Positions 40,301 through 49,929 of a stretch of 64,000 nt of DNA are shown piece by piece. Both the position numbers and the translations under genes were made by a program. Numbering within the stretch: position 1 is the first letter of the stretch; each line of letters starts with the position of its first letter. This DNA is from Pardosa pseudoannulata (lineage: Eukaryota > Arthropoda > Arachnida > Araneae > Lycosidae): contig CM063505.1 of NCBI GenBank assembly GCA_032207245.1, positions 172,477,922 to 172,541,921 on the forward strand. Direction: 5' to 3'. The notes under the pieces are model-generated. The model was not told the DNA's origin. It saw nothing but the letters and a program-made list of their open reading frames with translations, and did not search any database.

Positions 40301-43300
40301 GTATTGCGCAGGATTTTGAATGAAGTGTCCCCGAAGGAAATAGTCTTACTTTAACTGTAAATATTCTGAAGATGAGTAGGGGATCTCGATTTGCCGGGAC
40401 CAATCCGGACATGATAGCAAGTTGGGAGAATGACAGCGGCACTGAGAAATCAACCAAAGTAGCACGTTCCTCCGTAATGAAATATGGTCCTGAAATATCT
40501 GATTCCTGTAAAAGAAGATGTAATATCTCTTATCAATAAAGACATTTCAAACTAGAAAGGGAAACAGCTGGATGACTACTTATGGCTGACTATCTGGAAA
40601 GCTCATCATTATAAACTAGCATTTAGCCCGTCGGGATCAGTAAAATTTTTAATTTTCCAGAATTGTAAAGTAGTCTATAAGGCAGGTTAAAAAATGGTCT
40701 GTTTTTGTAATGAGAATTATCTGGAACACGCTCAGTAATTTGTTTATCTTCATACTCTTCTAAAGTCTCCAGATACTGTGAATGCAGTTTAGAATCACGT
40801 TGAGTTCATTCAGTCAAACAATGTGGTTATGTATAAAAAACAAACTTCTTAATTTTCAAAGATGTATAACTTAAACACTAGATTTTATTAGTCCGTGAAA
40901 TAGATTCCTAGACTTTTATGAAAAGATTTTGTTGTTAATACCGGTGATAAAATTTTCGTTGCAACAAAAAATAATCGGTGATTAAATTTAAAATTATCAC
41001 ATATGCACCTAATCTATTATTTAAGCCAAATATAAAAGAAAATTATTTACGTTATATCTAAGTTCAGAGATAAAACGTATGAAAATAATGCAGACGATAT
41101 TTAAATAATTTAAAATAAGAAATGATTAAATGAGATTTTTGAAGTCATAATACTAGGAAAATTTTTTATTTTTACCTATTCATTATGTGATAAATTGATA
41201 AATTTAATCGCCTGCTTATTACCGGGGAAAATTTGAAATAATGGTATTAAACGCTCGAAAAGGGGGGAAGAGGTAGATAAACTTTACTCGCTTTGAATTT
41301 TGCTAACCCTAAATCATCAAGAATCCAATAAGGCAATTTGTCGCAACGTCACGAACTACTATAATGCCCTTCCCATTCATTTTCATGTTTACAACAGCCA
41401 ATAGACAAACAATAAACTGCCCTTCCGTTTGAAACTAAAGCCAGAATTGTCATAATTTGAGAATTTACCCTACTGCGTGAAATCGCCTTATATGGATGCC
41501 GCTATCCATTCCAGGTCCAACCGCTTCATAAATTCGAGGACAGACGGACAGATAACTTAGACTATTATTATATAGGGAATGACGGGTGTTCTCTTTGATG
41601 AAGTTTAAGTAGGAGTCTACAGTTAAAATCTTTACTTAAAAGTTTTATGATCAAGAGTAAGAGTAGTATGGTTATTTGTCATGGATTTGAAACTGCTAAA
41701 TATGTCAAGTTAACATACGTTAGTTGATTCATTTATAAAAGATACGTCTATAAATATTTAAGCTCATCTCTTCTTCGCGATGTCCCAGATAGCATGAACA
41801 CTTGCAGCAAGTTTGATTTTTTCTGGATTACATCTCGTCATAACAAATTTAACGCTACAAACTTGCAGCAAAATTCCTGCAAGGTAGACGGAACATAAAG
41901 CGACACCCTCCTTTGCAATGCTATTTTGCTGCAAAATTGGAGCAACCTTGTCATGACAACCTTGAAACAAGCAAAAATTCCTAGGCTTGCTGCAGTCTTG
42001 TTTCAAACTGGCAGACTTGTCAGGCTGAACTTGCTGAAAGTTTGCAGGCTTGCAAAGCAAGACTGCTGCAAACTAAATTTGCTATCTGGGGTAGTTCTTC
42101 CAACTATAATGACTACACCAATCTATTGAACTAAAACAGATCGCTAACAAATGATTTCCCATGGCATGGCCTAGTTCAGGGATGGACAAACTTTTTCGGC
42201 CGCGGGCCAAAAGTCGATAGAAAATAAATTTGGAGGGCCAAGATAATTTTTTTTAAAACTTTAAAAACAATATAAGATTACCTAACGGTTTAAATACGTT
42301 AATGAAATGAAAGAAATTGCGATTTCATTTTTAAAAATTCCTTATACTGAGGTTCGAAGTGAGATATACTGATTTTAAGGAGTGATGCTACATGCTCATC
42401 GGTCAGTCTACTTCTGAAATTATTCTTTCTAAGGTTCAAAGTTGAAAACACTTGTTCAATATAAGAAGCAAATATACTACTGATCTTCTGAGAGTGAGAT
42501 AATAAATTTGGGATATAATATTTAAGTAAAGTAGAAAAGGAGATGGATATATAATATATAAATATATATTTCTTTTAATTTGCCTCGGACCGGCAACTTA
42601 AAATTCTATCCGCGGGCAGGATAAAACCTTCATTTTTCATAAAATATATTTTGTCAAACAGTACTAGGAAAGGAACAGAAGGATCTCGTTACGAACGCCA
42701 TCATTGTGACATTGATTAAAACACATTATTATCCTTATCAACATTATAAAATTTATTACAGGGAAGATTTTATTTTAATGACTATGGTATATATATTTCA
42801 AACTTCATTTTTATATCAATATACAGTGACTTAGATTGCAGAAAAGCGACACCTTATACAAGATTTGTAATAAAGTTTCTGTCACAAAATTTTTTAAAAT
42901 CTATTTGCTAAAAAGTAGAATTTATTACAGTTTCAAAAAATTATTATAACAGTTTTTTAATATTATAACAGTTTTTAAATATAAGAGTTTTTTTTTTACA
43001 AAATTTTACTTAAATTTTCATTTGGAAGGATTTAGGTTGGAGTACTGCGGTTTACTTTTTTTGCAATGCGAGGGCTAATGAGTCCGGGACCTACTGCTTA
43101 AAGCCGTTTTCAAACGGTTACGAACAACCATGCCACAGTGGGGTTCGAACCCACGAACTCCGGTACTGAAGATCATTCTATCTAATCATTCGGCCATTGC
43201 TCGGCTTTCATTTGTAAAGTTGTAAATAACTAATAAAAGTAAAAAAAATATGTTATGAAGTTATATAATTTTATCGTAAAAATTCAGCAAGCTAAAAGTT

Positions 43301-44132
43301 ATAAAGCAAACAAAGATTATAGTTCAAATATTTAAAACTTACATTCCGTTGCATGGAGCCTAACATACCAGTCCATTTTCCATTAGGATCCAAGGCCCCG
43401 AACATAAAATCCTTTTGTAGTGTAATATTCAAGCTACATAAAAATATTGAATGTTTTACAGAGGTGTATGAATACACAAGTAAATAAAACTAATTATTGT
43501 AACTACCTGCATGATGCGGTATGTTGTGATACATTGCCTTGTCGATAATAGGCTTTTAGTTTTAGTTCTTTTGGCCTAAAATTATTTCTAAATTCTAGTG
43601 TTTACTTACTTCAAAATATGGGTTAATTGTTTTTACAAAATATGATAATTGTTTTTACAAAGTAAGAGGGATGTTGGTACGCGTTTAGATGAGCGATAAT
43701 TACCATGGTACATAGGGTCACATTTCACTCCGAGATAGACAGAAAAAAGTAAAATTAGAATTACAACCTGAATTTATAGCAAAGTTTATTAAGCGAATGA
43801 ATGAATTTGCTCCACTGTATATGAGGTGAACTTTTCAAAAATTTTATCGCTTAACATTATTTTAATGTTAATTTTTCCAATAAATTTTTGTTAATTTTCT
43901 CATTTTATCTGTAGACCTTGTATTTTTTATGGTTTCTTGCCTTTTTGTCGGTTTAAGCATCAGCAATTACATTTTTTTCTTTTCAAATTGGGATTTTAAG
44001 TAAGTTACAATCTTCGAAAAGGTGTTTTAATTTACAAGATTAATAATACACGAGCGCGTAGAAAAATATGAATCTCAATACTTTACGACTAGCCTTAATA
44101 CATACATACGAGTACATATACATATATATGTA

Positions 44133-44205
<73 letters not shown>

Positions 44206-47200
44206 AATTATTCCTCTAGTCACAATAATTATGTAGCCCCTATTATTTTTACTTACCCGAGCTACTGGGCAAGGAGAAGCCTAATCCTCTAAGAATAATA
44301 AAAATGCAGTCGGGCCATTGAAAGAAAACGGAACAAGTCTAATTAGAACTTTATTTTAGAGCTGCTAAAACGGACATCTTTACTAGTCAACGACAGACAA
44401 AAGAAAGACACAAAAATCACTCTGCTCAAACAGAGGTGCACCCAAGAGCGAAGACAGAATGAATTTTCCCAAGGTAGAAGAAACTTACTCAGCGAATTAA
44501 GTGTTAAGATCAGGAAAAAACGCTGATCCATTTGCTGTTGACAGCTGGAGAACGTGTTGAATAGACAGAAAATTTACGTCTATAGGATAGAAAGCTTTGG
44601 GAATTGTATCGAAAAAATTTTGAGTCGAAGACATTCCTTTGATTAAGACATTTAGAGGCTGAGAAAGAGATTTTAAGGAATTAGAATGGGATTAGGTTTT
44701 AAGGAAATATTAAAGTTAAATAATATTGATATATTACACTCACTCACACACACACACACACAACATTATTTCTGTCTATTATTTCTTCAGATCATTGGGG
44801 ATCACGCTTCATTTAGGAATCTGTTTAATTTGAAAATACTTTTATACTTCAATCAAGAGGTACTACAAAATAACTTGACAGTTAGGACAACGACTTTTCT
44901 CCAAAATAGGCCAAAGGTAATACAGGGAGTAGTGTGTTTATTAGAGCTGATAAAGATGAATAAGATCGGCTTTCGAAATTGTTTAAATTTTTGCTTCTTT
45001 TTTTTTTTAAAAAATATGAACTGTTTTTTTTTATAAGAAAGCCTTAAACTACAAAATTAACAATAAATTTGGATTCTTTCTGTCAGTTAGAGTTTGGTAC
45101 AATGCTTCTAAACTTGAATGCTTCTAAAAGATCATGAAATATACGTGGCGTGATATTATAATTTCTTTAATCGTTTTCTTCCATATCAGTGATCCTGAAA
45201 CCGACGATCACGAGCAACTAGTAGGTCAAAGAGAGATTTTTAGTAGATTCCAGTTGGATATTTTTTTTAAACTTTTTAATTATTTAATTCATTACATCAT
45301 TAAAGGTTTGGTTTTTTTTAAAAAAAGAGATGTAATGAGACCGTGAGCTACTGCTTAAAGCCGATTCCAAACGGCTACGAACATCCATGTCACAGTGGGA
45401 ACCCATGAACTCTGGTACCGAATATCAGCACCCTAACGATTCAGCCATCGTTCGGCTACACCATAAAAGAGGGCAAAAGCCTACAAAGGTAGGAGGAGAA
45501 AGCAACCACAGTGGGATTCGAACTCACGAACTGTGGTACCGAAGATCAACACCCTAACCATTCAGTCATCGTCCGGCTACACCATTAAAGGAGAGTAAAA
45601 GCCTACAAAGGTAGGATGAGAAAGCAACCACAGTGGGATTCGAACCCACGAACTGTGGTACCGAAGATCAACACCCTAACCATTCGGTCATCGTCCGGCT
45701 ACACCATTAAAGGAGGGTAAAAGCCTACAAAGGTAGGAGGAGAAAGCAACCACAGTGGGATTCGAACCCACGAACTGTGGTACCGAAGATCAACACCCTA
45801 ACCATTCGGTCATCGTCCGGCTACACCATTAAAGGAGGGTAAAAGCCTACAAAGGTAGGAGGAGAAAGCAACCACAGTGGGATCCATGCCACAGTAGGAT
45901 TCGAACCCACGAACTGTGGTACCGAAGATCAACACACTAACCATTCGGTCATCGTTCGGCTACACCATTAAAGGAGGGCAAAAGCCTACAAAGGTAGGAT
46001 GAGAAAGCAACCACAGTGGGATTCGAACCCACGAACTGTGGTACCGAAGATCAACACCCTAACCATTCGGTCATCGTCCGGCTACACCATTAAAGGAGGG
46101 TAAAAGCCTACAAAGGTAGGAGGAGAAAGCAACCACAGTAGGATTCGAACCCACGAACTGTGGTACCGAAGATCAACACACTAACCATTCGGTCATCGTC
46201 CGGCTACACCATTAAAGGAGATTAAAAGCCTACAAAGGTAGGAGGAGAAAGCAACCACAGTGGGATTCGAACTCTTCTACTCTGGTGCCGAAGATCAAAG
46301 GAGGGTAAAAGCCTACAAAGGAGGGTAAAAGCCTACAAAGGTAAGAGGGGAAAGCAATACCTAAGCGAAATACATCTTACTGATTTAACGTTAGTTGTTC
46401 GGTCAAAAGAAAGCTAACAAATAAAAGCTCTTGATAGTTTGCAATAAGATTAAAAAACTGTATGGTAGCTTATAACTCATAAGTTTGGCTACAACTGCTC
46501 TATATATTTATCTTTTCCATTTAAATCCAGTGTGTCCCATCACACATTGGTTTACATGGTACACCAGCATGAGATAGTAGGGATGTTTCCGACCAGCCAA
46601 TTAATAAGGGGAACTAAACGTTCCCTTCCATTTTAAAGAAATCTATTTATCGTGCATTTTTATGAGTAATCAAAGAAAAATCTAGAGAAGCTTGGTATGT
46701 TCTTACACACGCACTTGGCATAATTCAGATCATCTTTAAACTACCATCTACATTTTCTAAATTTCTTTAGCGAGTGTGAAAAAGTATGTAAAAGTTAAAC
46801 TGATTTTAAAGAATATTTTTTAATCAGAAAAATATGCTATTATTAATTTATTTTAAAAATTCAAGGCAGCCCTAACACTGTAAAAATGCATTTTTTTTTC
46901 AAAAGAAAAAAAAATCTTATCTAAATTAGGAAATAAGATTTAACTCTTTATATTTCGAGTGAATGATTTGAAATGGTTATCTAACTGCATAAAGATGGTT
47001 TTAAATGAGAGACAGTGCTTTAAAAATCAGTTTAAACGTGTTATAATTAAGTAATTTAAATTCTGCAGCAAATTATCAAAAAGTCAAGGAAATATTTACT
47101 GAAGATTTAGAGGATCCTTCATGCTGTTGTAAACATCACTTGCAATACCATCAAGGATTGTGGTATTACCCACATTTACTGGTACCGACCAAGGACGCCA

Positions 47201-49274
47201 CTGTAAAAAATAATTAATATTACTATTCTTTTAAGAAAGTGATAATATTTTTAGAACTAATAAAATGCTGGAAAAATATTATAAATATTAAGTAATTCAC
47301 TTAGTTGAGAATATTCATACTAGATTTTCTTATTCGCGAATATGAAGAATTCAAATGATTAAAATCTTCATATTGTAATTTAATTGTAATTGCAATTAAA
47401 TTTAACATTAATAATTAATTTTAAATTTTAAATTGCAAGTAAAAAAGTTAACTGAAAATTAAAATTTTATGATGAATCAAGAAATTCAGATTGTTTTTTG
47501 TTTCGAAAAAATAAGTGATGTTAAGTACGAGGCATGCTTTTTAAGTACGTACCATTTTGAAATTAAGAACACACAAAAGTACTTTTTATTCCATTTTATT
47601 TTTACGGGAGGAGATTACTTTTATGTACTTTTTAACATGATTTCCAATAATATCAAGGCATTTGCCGTATTGTAGAACCAGCTTTTGAATTTCATAATCA
47701 TAGAAATTTGTTACCTGACTATACATTGGCTTAAGTTTTAGTTTTGTGACCAACATTCAGCATTTTCGGTTTCTAGGATGAGACGAAGTCAAGCAAATGT
47801 AAGTGTTAGGCCTCGTTTCCTTAACCCTTTGCCTTAAAACAACGTATGGGAGACGTGATCGTACTTCTGTGCCTAAAATGAGAACCTCGTATCACATACG
47901 TGATGATTCTGTCTGTCCAAAAGGGAAAAGCTCGTATCAGACATGTTATTGTTTTTAGGCGATACAGTTTTTGTTTTTGCATTATTGTTAGAGTTGCAAT
48001 ATAAATGTTGATCATTTATTCTTAGGCGTAATTGCAATAGAGTATTATATTATATACAATAAATAATTAACTGTAGGTGCTTAAAAATTCTTTAAAAAAT
48101 CTCAAAAATTAACCTAATGGCAAAAAGGAAAATTGATACTAATAACAGTGTTGGAAAGTGTCCTGATTACACCTTAGAAACTGACACAGATACCGATTTT
48201 GATATATCTGAAGACAGTATTGTCGTTTGTCGTGTAAAAAAACGCGTGCAAAATTTAGTTAGTGATGAAACTGCTTCTGGTCACGACGCATGAGAAAAGC
48301 TTTCATCGTAAGTGGCGCACACAATCGTCGCTCGATTCATAAGACAAGAGGTTAAAAAACAGATCTTGAAACTTGAGAATACATTGGGGACCGTAAAAGC
48401 CAACTGTAGTACACAAAAACAAACGTTTAATCTATGCGCAGATAGACGGGAGATATCTATGAGGATGGAAATTAAACGATAGTTCTTTAATATGACAAGT
48501 GCTTTGATACTGAAATAAGTTATGTTTAAAAACAAATTAAAGTACAGGTTTTCGTGTAAAAATAAAAGGAATTCAGAAACTACACTTATGTTTTTTTAAT
48601 TGCAAAATGGTATTTACTTTAACACACACCTCGTAATTGTTTCGGATGCTTATTATATCAGATACCTGCAGACTTTTGGTCACTAAGAACGCAGTTAAAA
48701 TTTCAGGGCTCACCGAGATAGCAAAGTCTAGTTAAAAAGTAACTAATCTAATTATTAATCAAAATTTCAGAATTAAAAGAAAAATATTTATATTTTGAAA
48801 TACAATTTTGTTCTATTACTAGTTTGTTCTATAAATTTCTATTTTGTTATCACTTATTTGAAATTTTAAGGTTTTATCTCCTTTTTACTAGGCATGACAA
48901 AGTATATCATCTTTAAAATTAAATAATTAAATTTCATTTTTTAACTAAGAATCTTATAAAAAATACTGAGCTCCAATAATTACAAATTCATCTTTAGACG
49001 AAATCCAAAAGTTAAATAATTCTTACCGGAGCAAAGAGTTTCTATTTTGTTATCACATATTTGAAATTTTGGGGTTTTATCACCTTTTTACTAGGCATGA
49101 CAAAGTATATCATCTTTAAAATTAAATAATTAAATTTCATTTTTTAACTAAGAATCTTATAAAAAATACTGAGCTCCAATAATTACAAATTCATCTTTAG
49201 GCGAAATCCAAAAGTTAAATAATTCTTACCGGAGCAAAGTTTATTCGAATCATAGTATTTCTATCATGCAACAT
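27074..49274 (-). CDS. Ionotropic receptor (variant iGluR family), 8 coding exons
   Basis: IRs are ligand-gated cation channels derived from ionotropic glutamate receptors and act in chemosensory or other sensory neurons. Eight exons with GT/AG borders join in phase (49274-49230, 47200-47100, 43433-43343, 40505-40350, 36273-36126, 35724-35486, 32279-31999, 27311-27074) to about 432 residues plus stop. Order: S1 with GKWTGMLGSMQRN and ESDISGPYFITEERATLVDF, TM1 (VWLFVVISTYLAAGVAALIY), pore loop (WLFYGSLLGKGSENRW), TM3 (LLICIWLIGPALILMNTY), S2, and TM4 (LTGAFIVYSVGTGVSAFVFF). The Arg of the ITxxR motif, which in glutamate receptors binds the ligand carboxylate, is kept. There is no amino-terminal domain, as in most IRs. 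No signal peptide is evident in the proposed first exon, so a further 5' exon is possible. Confidence 0.88.
28970..29000 (-). repeat. Poly(T) run (31 nt)
   Basis: On the minus strand this is a long poly(A), possibly the tail of an old retroposed sequence lying above 29000. No parent could be recognised. In intron 7 of the IR gene. Confidence 0.5.
29633..30448 (+). mobile_element. Solo LTR (family A)
   Basis: 816 bp starting TGTAACGAATTCTCGTTACA, itself an inverted repeat, and ending in ...ATGCTACA. ATAC directly adjoins both edges, a possible 4-bp target duplication, though the surroundings are ATAC-rich. Promoter-like GATATAAAAAG near 30146 and AATAAA near 30375 fit the order of an LTR in plus orientation. 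No internal retrotransposon sequence adjoins it, so it is a solo LTR, in intron 7 of the IR gene. Confidence 0.7.
30605..30640. promoter_or_regulatory. CRE-like TGACGTCA site
   Basis: A perfect TGACGTCA palindrome at 30612-30619 lies about 15 bp before CTATAAATC. This could be part of another degenerate LTR promoter. No role in the IR gene is shown. Confidence 0.3.
31148..31453 (+). pseudogene. LINE reverse-transcriptase C-terminal fragment
   Basis: The plus-strand frame carries LRRWHFTSQGLIM, then ALEWTSEGKRRNGHPKLTWRR and a terminal GWSSW. The arrangement R-R-W-x-F-x-G ... G-K-R-x-x-G-P-K-x-T-W-R-R is common at the C-terminus of many arthropod LINE polymerases. The rest of the element is missing. 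Opposite in orientation to the IR gene. Confidence 0.65.
31501..31811. mobile_element. MITE family B, copy 1 (TIR CCCAGATAGCA)
   Basis: 311 bp with perfect 11-bp inverted termini CCCAGATAGCA / TGCTATCTGGG. Internally it is rich in direct and inverted TTGCTGCAA-type words and aligns end to end with 41784-42090. No coding capacity. The superfamily is unclear because no target duplication is obvious. Confidence 0.85.
31999..32279 (-). CDS. IR gene 1, exon 7 (S2)
   Basis: 281 bp, acceptor CCTGTCAG, donor AG|GTAAAT. Encodes the S2 lobe, including NGKTAFVAELITLKSIVGN and TGRCGIYVTP, and ends EFNKR. The paralogous exon lies at 61410-61687. Confidence 0.92.
33030..33345 (+). repeat. Two degenerate tRNA-derived SINE copies
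   Basis: Plus-strand GTGAATTCGAATCCCA followed by GTAGCCGTTCGAAATCAGC (33080-33130), and GGCATGGATGTTCGTAGCCC with a GGATCC variant (33210-33260), match the T-arm and downstream body of the SINE at 43.0 kb. The ends are eroded. They are in opposite orientation to the array at 45-46 kb. Confidence 0.6.
34237..34301. repeat. (AT)n microsatellite
   Basis: About 65 bp of pure TA repeat just before the family-C solo LTR. Confidence 0.95.
34369..35375 (+). mobile_element. Solo LTR (family C)
   Basis: 1007 bp from TGTAACTATCCGTTACATG to CAGTACGTTACA, flanked on both sides by C-runs compatible with a 4-bp CCCC duplication. It contains GCTATAAAAGGG near 34754 (TATA box) and GAATAAAAT near 35295 (polyadenylation signal), in plus orientation. 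No internal domain adjoins it. It lies in intron 6, about 110 bp from exon 6 of the IR gene. It is more GC-rich than its surroundings. Confidence 0.75.
35486..35724 (-). CDS. IR gene 1, exon 6 (TM3, start of S2)
   Basis: 239 bp, acceptor GATTTAG, donor GCG|GTGAGT. Encodes SENRWFLRHALAYASFRLL, the TM3 helix and TYQGAITSTFAADKLKPKI, the position of the gating SYTANLAAF-like motif, then IESIEELHQSKSVKPATYP of early S2. Confidence 0.92.
36126..36273 (-). CDS. IR gene 1, exon 5 (TM1 and pore loop)
   Basis: Acceptor TTTTGCAG. Encodes TM1 and the pore-loop start (FKYAWLFYGSLLGK). Two donors 18 bp apart both leave phase 1: GGCAAAG|GTAAGT (exon ends 36126) and GATG|GTGAGT (exon ends 36108). The shorter form aligns better with the pore of other IRs. 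Confidence 0.9.
36415..37735. repeat. Minisatellite, ~145-bp unit, about nine copies
   Basis: Each unit contains a ...GGTGCTCA..GCGATTTTGGTGAAATTATTGGC-like core in pieces, then AGAATAACAACATGTAAAAC and AAAAGCAGTTTTTTT. The ACAACATGT anchor recurs at 36472, 36636, 36771, 36917, 37124, 37269, 37414, 37557 and ~37702, spaced mostly 143-146 bp. One interval (207 bp) contains a partial extra copy and one is 135 bp. Lies in intron 4 of the IR gene. Confidence 0.95.
38060..38580 (+). pseudogene. Tc1-type transposase remnant
   Basis: Plus-strand fragments give FSDELKFSLFD (38067), IFQDDNAPCQT near 38345 and SSPDHNTIESVWSLL near 38530. These match the three DDE blocks of Tc1/mariner-family transposases, with E in the IES position. 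Stops, shifts and a ~130-bp insertion between the second and third blocks make it non-functional. Confidence 0.75.
38760..39690 (+). pseudogene. Non-LTR retrotransposon RNase H fragment
   Basis: Plus-strand pieces give LYTDGSKTD (39019), an RSELLAVDEGLE block (39130), LTDSRNLIEHLNNW (39195) and WFPSHVELSGNEKVDSLAKDG (39310). These are the four acidic motifs of the RNase H domain found in Jockey-like LINEs. Downstream, LSRLAWGHLKYLTF and a CCKHQASVEHIL Cys/His cluster continue the usual C-terminus. Several stops and shifts are present. Confidence 0.75.
40350..40505 (-). CDS. IR gene 1, exon 4 (S1, ligand-binding Arg)
   Basis: 156 bp, acceptor TTTTACAG, donor GTAAGA, phase 0 at both ends. Encodes ESDISGPYFITEERATLVDF and SVPLSFSQLAIMSG. 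The ITxER...VDFS pattern is the S1 signature. Confidence 0.9.
40612..41580. mobile_element. Unclassified non-autonomous element (ends in ACAGACGGACAG motif)
   Basis: Begins ACTAGCATTTAGCCCGTCGGG and ends AGACGGACAGATAACTTAG then TATTATATAGGGAATG. The same layout (ACTAGC ... CAGACAGACACAC ... TATATATAGATG) is seen at 55567-56340. This start/end style resembles 3' parts of arthropod RTE-like retroelements, but no coding motif remains. Confidence 0.45.
41784..42090. mobile_element. MITE family B, copy 2
   Basis: 307 bp with the same CCCAGATAGCA / GCTATCTGGG ends and end-to-end similarity to 31501-31811. Both copies lie in introns of the IR gene, in the same orientation. Confidence 0.85.
42177..42630. 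mobile_element. hAT-type element, left end only
   Basis: Starts CAGGGATGGACAAACTTTTT followed by CGGCCGCGGGCCAAA, a terminal sequence style widespread among hAT transposons. A GC-rich CTATCCGCGGGCAGG occurs near 42608. No matching right terminus was found, so the element is truncated. The right boundary is a guess. Confidence 0.6.
43031..43205 (-). repeat. tRNA-derived SINE, reference copy
   Basis: On the minus strand: GCCGAGCAATGGCCGAATG (A-box-like), then CGTGGGTTCGAACCCCAC (B box GGTTCGAACCC), body GTAACCGTTTGAAAACGGC, CAGTAGGTCCCGGAC, and tail TTGCAAAAAAAGTAAACCGC. About 175 bp. There is no matching 3' acceptor strand, so it is a SINE, not a tRNA gene. The A-box style recalls class II (Ser/Leu-like) tRNAs. 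Confidence 0.8.
43343..43433 (-). CDS. IR gene 1, exon 3 (S1)
   Basis: 91 bp between a TATGTAG acceptor and a GTAAGT donor. Encodes LNITLQKDFMFGALDP and GKWTGMLGSMQRN, the classic G-x-WTGM-G block of S1. Confidence 0.88.
44117..44201. repeat. (AT)n / (ATGT) microsatellite
   Basis: Imperfect CATATATATG units pass into a pure AT run of about 65 bp. Confidence 0.95.
45337..46350 (-). repeat. Tandem array of tRNA-like SINE heads, 122-bp unit, 8 copies
   Basis: The first unit (45337-45460) is a SINE copy. From it a segment made of the tRNA-like head plus ~45 bp of flank (TTAAAGGAGGGTAAAAGCC, ACAAAGGTAGGAGGAGAAAG) is repeated in tandem. The CTACAAAGG anchor falls at 45481, 45603, 45725, 45847, 45986, 46108 and 46230: intervals of 122 bp except one of 139, caused by a 17-bp partial duplication. 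Most units keep the minus-strand B box GGTTCGAATCC and the GACCGAATGGTTAGGG A-box region. The last unit is decayed and ends in a 20-bp duplication. Lies in intron 2 of the IR gene, in the same sense as the gene. Confidence 0.93.
46360..47090. other. Intronic sequence, nothing recognised
   Basis: AT-rich, with no repeat or coding signal I can support. Confidence 0.4.
47100..47200 (-). CDS. IR gene 1, exon 2 (start of S1)
   Basis: Acceptor TTTTTTACAG, 101 bp, donor CA|GTAAAT. Reads WRPWSVPVNVGNTTILDG then IASDVYNSMKDPLNL. Ends in phase 2, which exon 3 completes. Confidence 0.75.
47523..47760 (-). pseudogene. mariner transposase C-terminal remnant with terminus
   Basis: The minus strand reads FYDYEIQKLVLQYGKCLDII then GNHVKK, the typical C-terminal motif of mariner transposases. 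The plus-strand edge GAGGCATGCTTTTTAAGTAC at 47529 resembles a mariner terminal repeat. Only the last ~80 codons remain, in intron 1 of the IR gene. Confidence 0.6.
47821..48420 (+). mobile_element. piggyBac-like 5' end with start of a transposase frame
   Basis: TTAACCCTTTGCC at 47821 has a TTAA target followed by a CCC terminus. A plus-strand ATG at 48117 opens a 58-codon frame (MAKRKIDTNN ... LETDTDTDFDISEDSIVV) ending at 48293. Its acidic N-terminus is like that of many piggyBac-type transposases. No catalytic region or right terminus was found, so the element is truncated. The right limit is approximate. Confidence 0.5.
48838..49243. repeat. Tandem duplication, 203-bp unit, two copies
   Basis: Two nearly identical units run from TCTATTTTGTTATCAC to TTCTTACCGGAGCAAAG (anchor AGGCATGAC at 48890 and 49093). 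The unit includes the last bases and the splice donor of IR candidate exon 1, read on the minus strand as CTTTGCTCCG|GTAAGAA. Only a handful of substitutions separate the copies. Confidence 0.93.
49230..49274 (-). CDS. IR gene 1, candidate exon 1
   Basis: Proposed from an ATG at 49274 reading MLHDRNTMIRINFAP, with a strong donor (CCG|GTAAGA) in phase 0, matching exon 2. The MIRINFAPWRPW junction resembles the start of an S1 lobe. There is an in-frame stop shortly upstream and no hydrophobic leader, so the true start could be elsewhere. Confidence 0.5.
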
Positions 49275-49929
49275 ATTTCTTAATATCAAGAAATTTCGAA
49301 AATGTTTTCCTCATAAAATTTCGGCCAAGTTCTGTTCCTCTTAATCTGAGAAATTCGTATTAAGCATCATAGCTCGATTGTCGTTAATTATAAGTGAGAT
49401 TTTTGTTTACTTTACGCTTTCGAGTCCCATTTAGTTTTTTAATCTACATTATCAGTTTAATTACGAAATTCAATCTGAATGGAGTTTAGTTGATTGACAT
49501 ATTACGTTCATGTCACGCATTAGAAATAAAATCTATTAACTGAGTGATTTATCGATTCGAGTATTGTTTTTCCAATTCTAGATATTCAGAAAGGACATTT
49601 CATGCTTTAAAACCATTTATTTTAAAATAATGGACTTTAATATCTTAAAATGGGATTCTGTATTTGTTTAGAAGTGATTTGATGTTTAAGCTGAAATTAA
49701 TAATGATTGTATAGATATTGGATTAAAAACAGTAAAGGAGGGAAAATAAAAAACAAATGGCTGCTCCGTGACATGTCATTGCTTATATTCTATTGGTTTT
49801 ACAAAATGACCTTTTCTTCTTAATGAGGGTATGCTGTCTCATATATATTTAAGCATTGTTGGAACATTTGTTTTTCAAAAATTGAATTTATTATTCTAAA
49901 TATATGGTACAAGTCAATATTTTTGGATT

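Noticed and set aside
43031..43205. A functional tRNA gene on the minus strand
   Set aside because: The T-arm and B box are good, but there is no 3' acceptor strand pairing with the 5' GCCGAGC, and the body continues as a SINE with dispersed copies.
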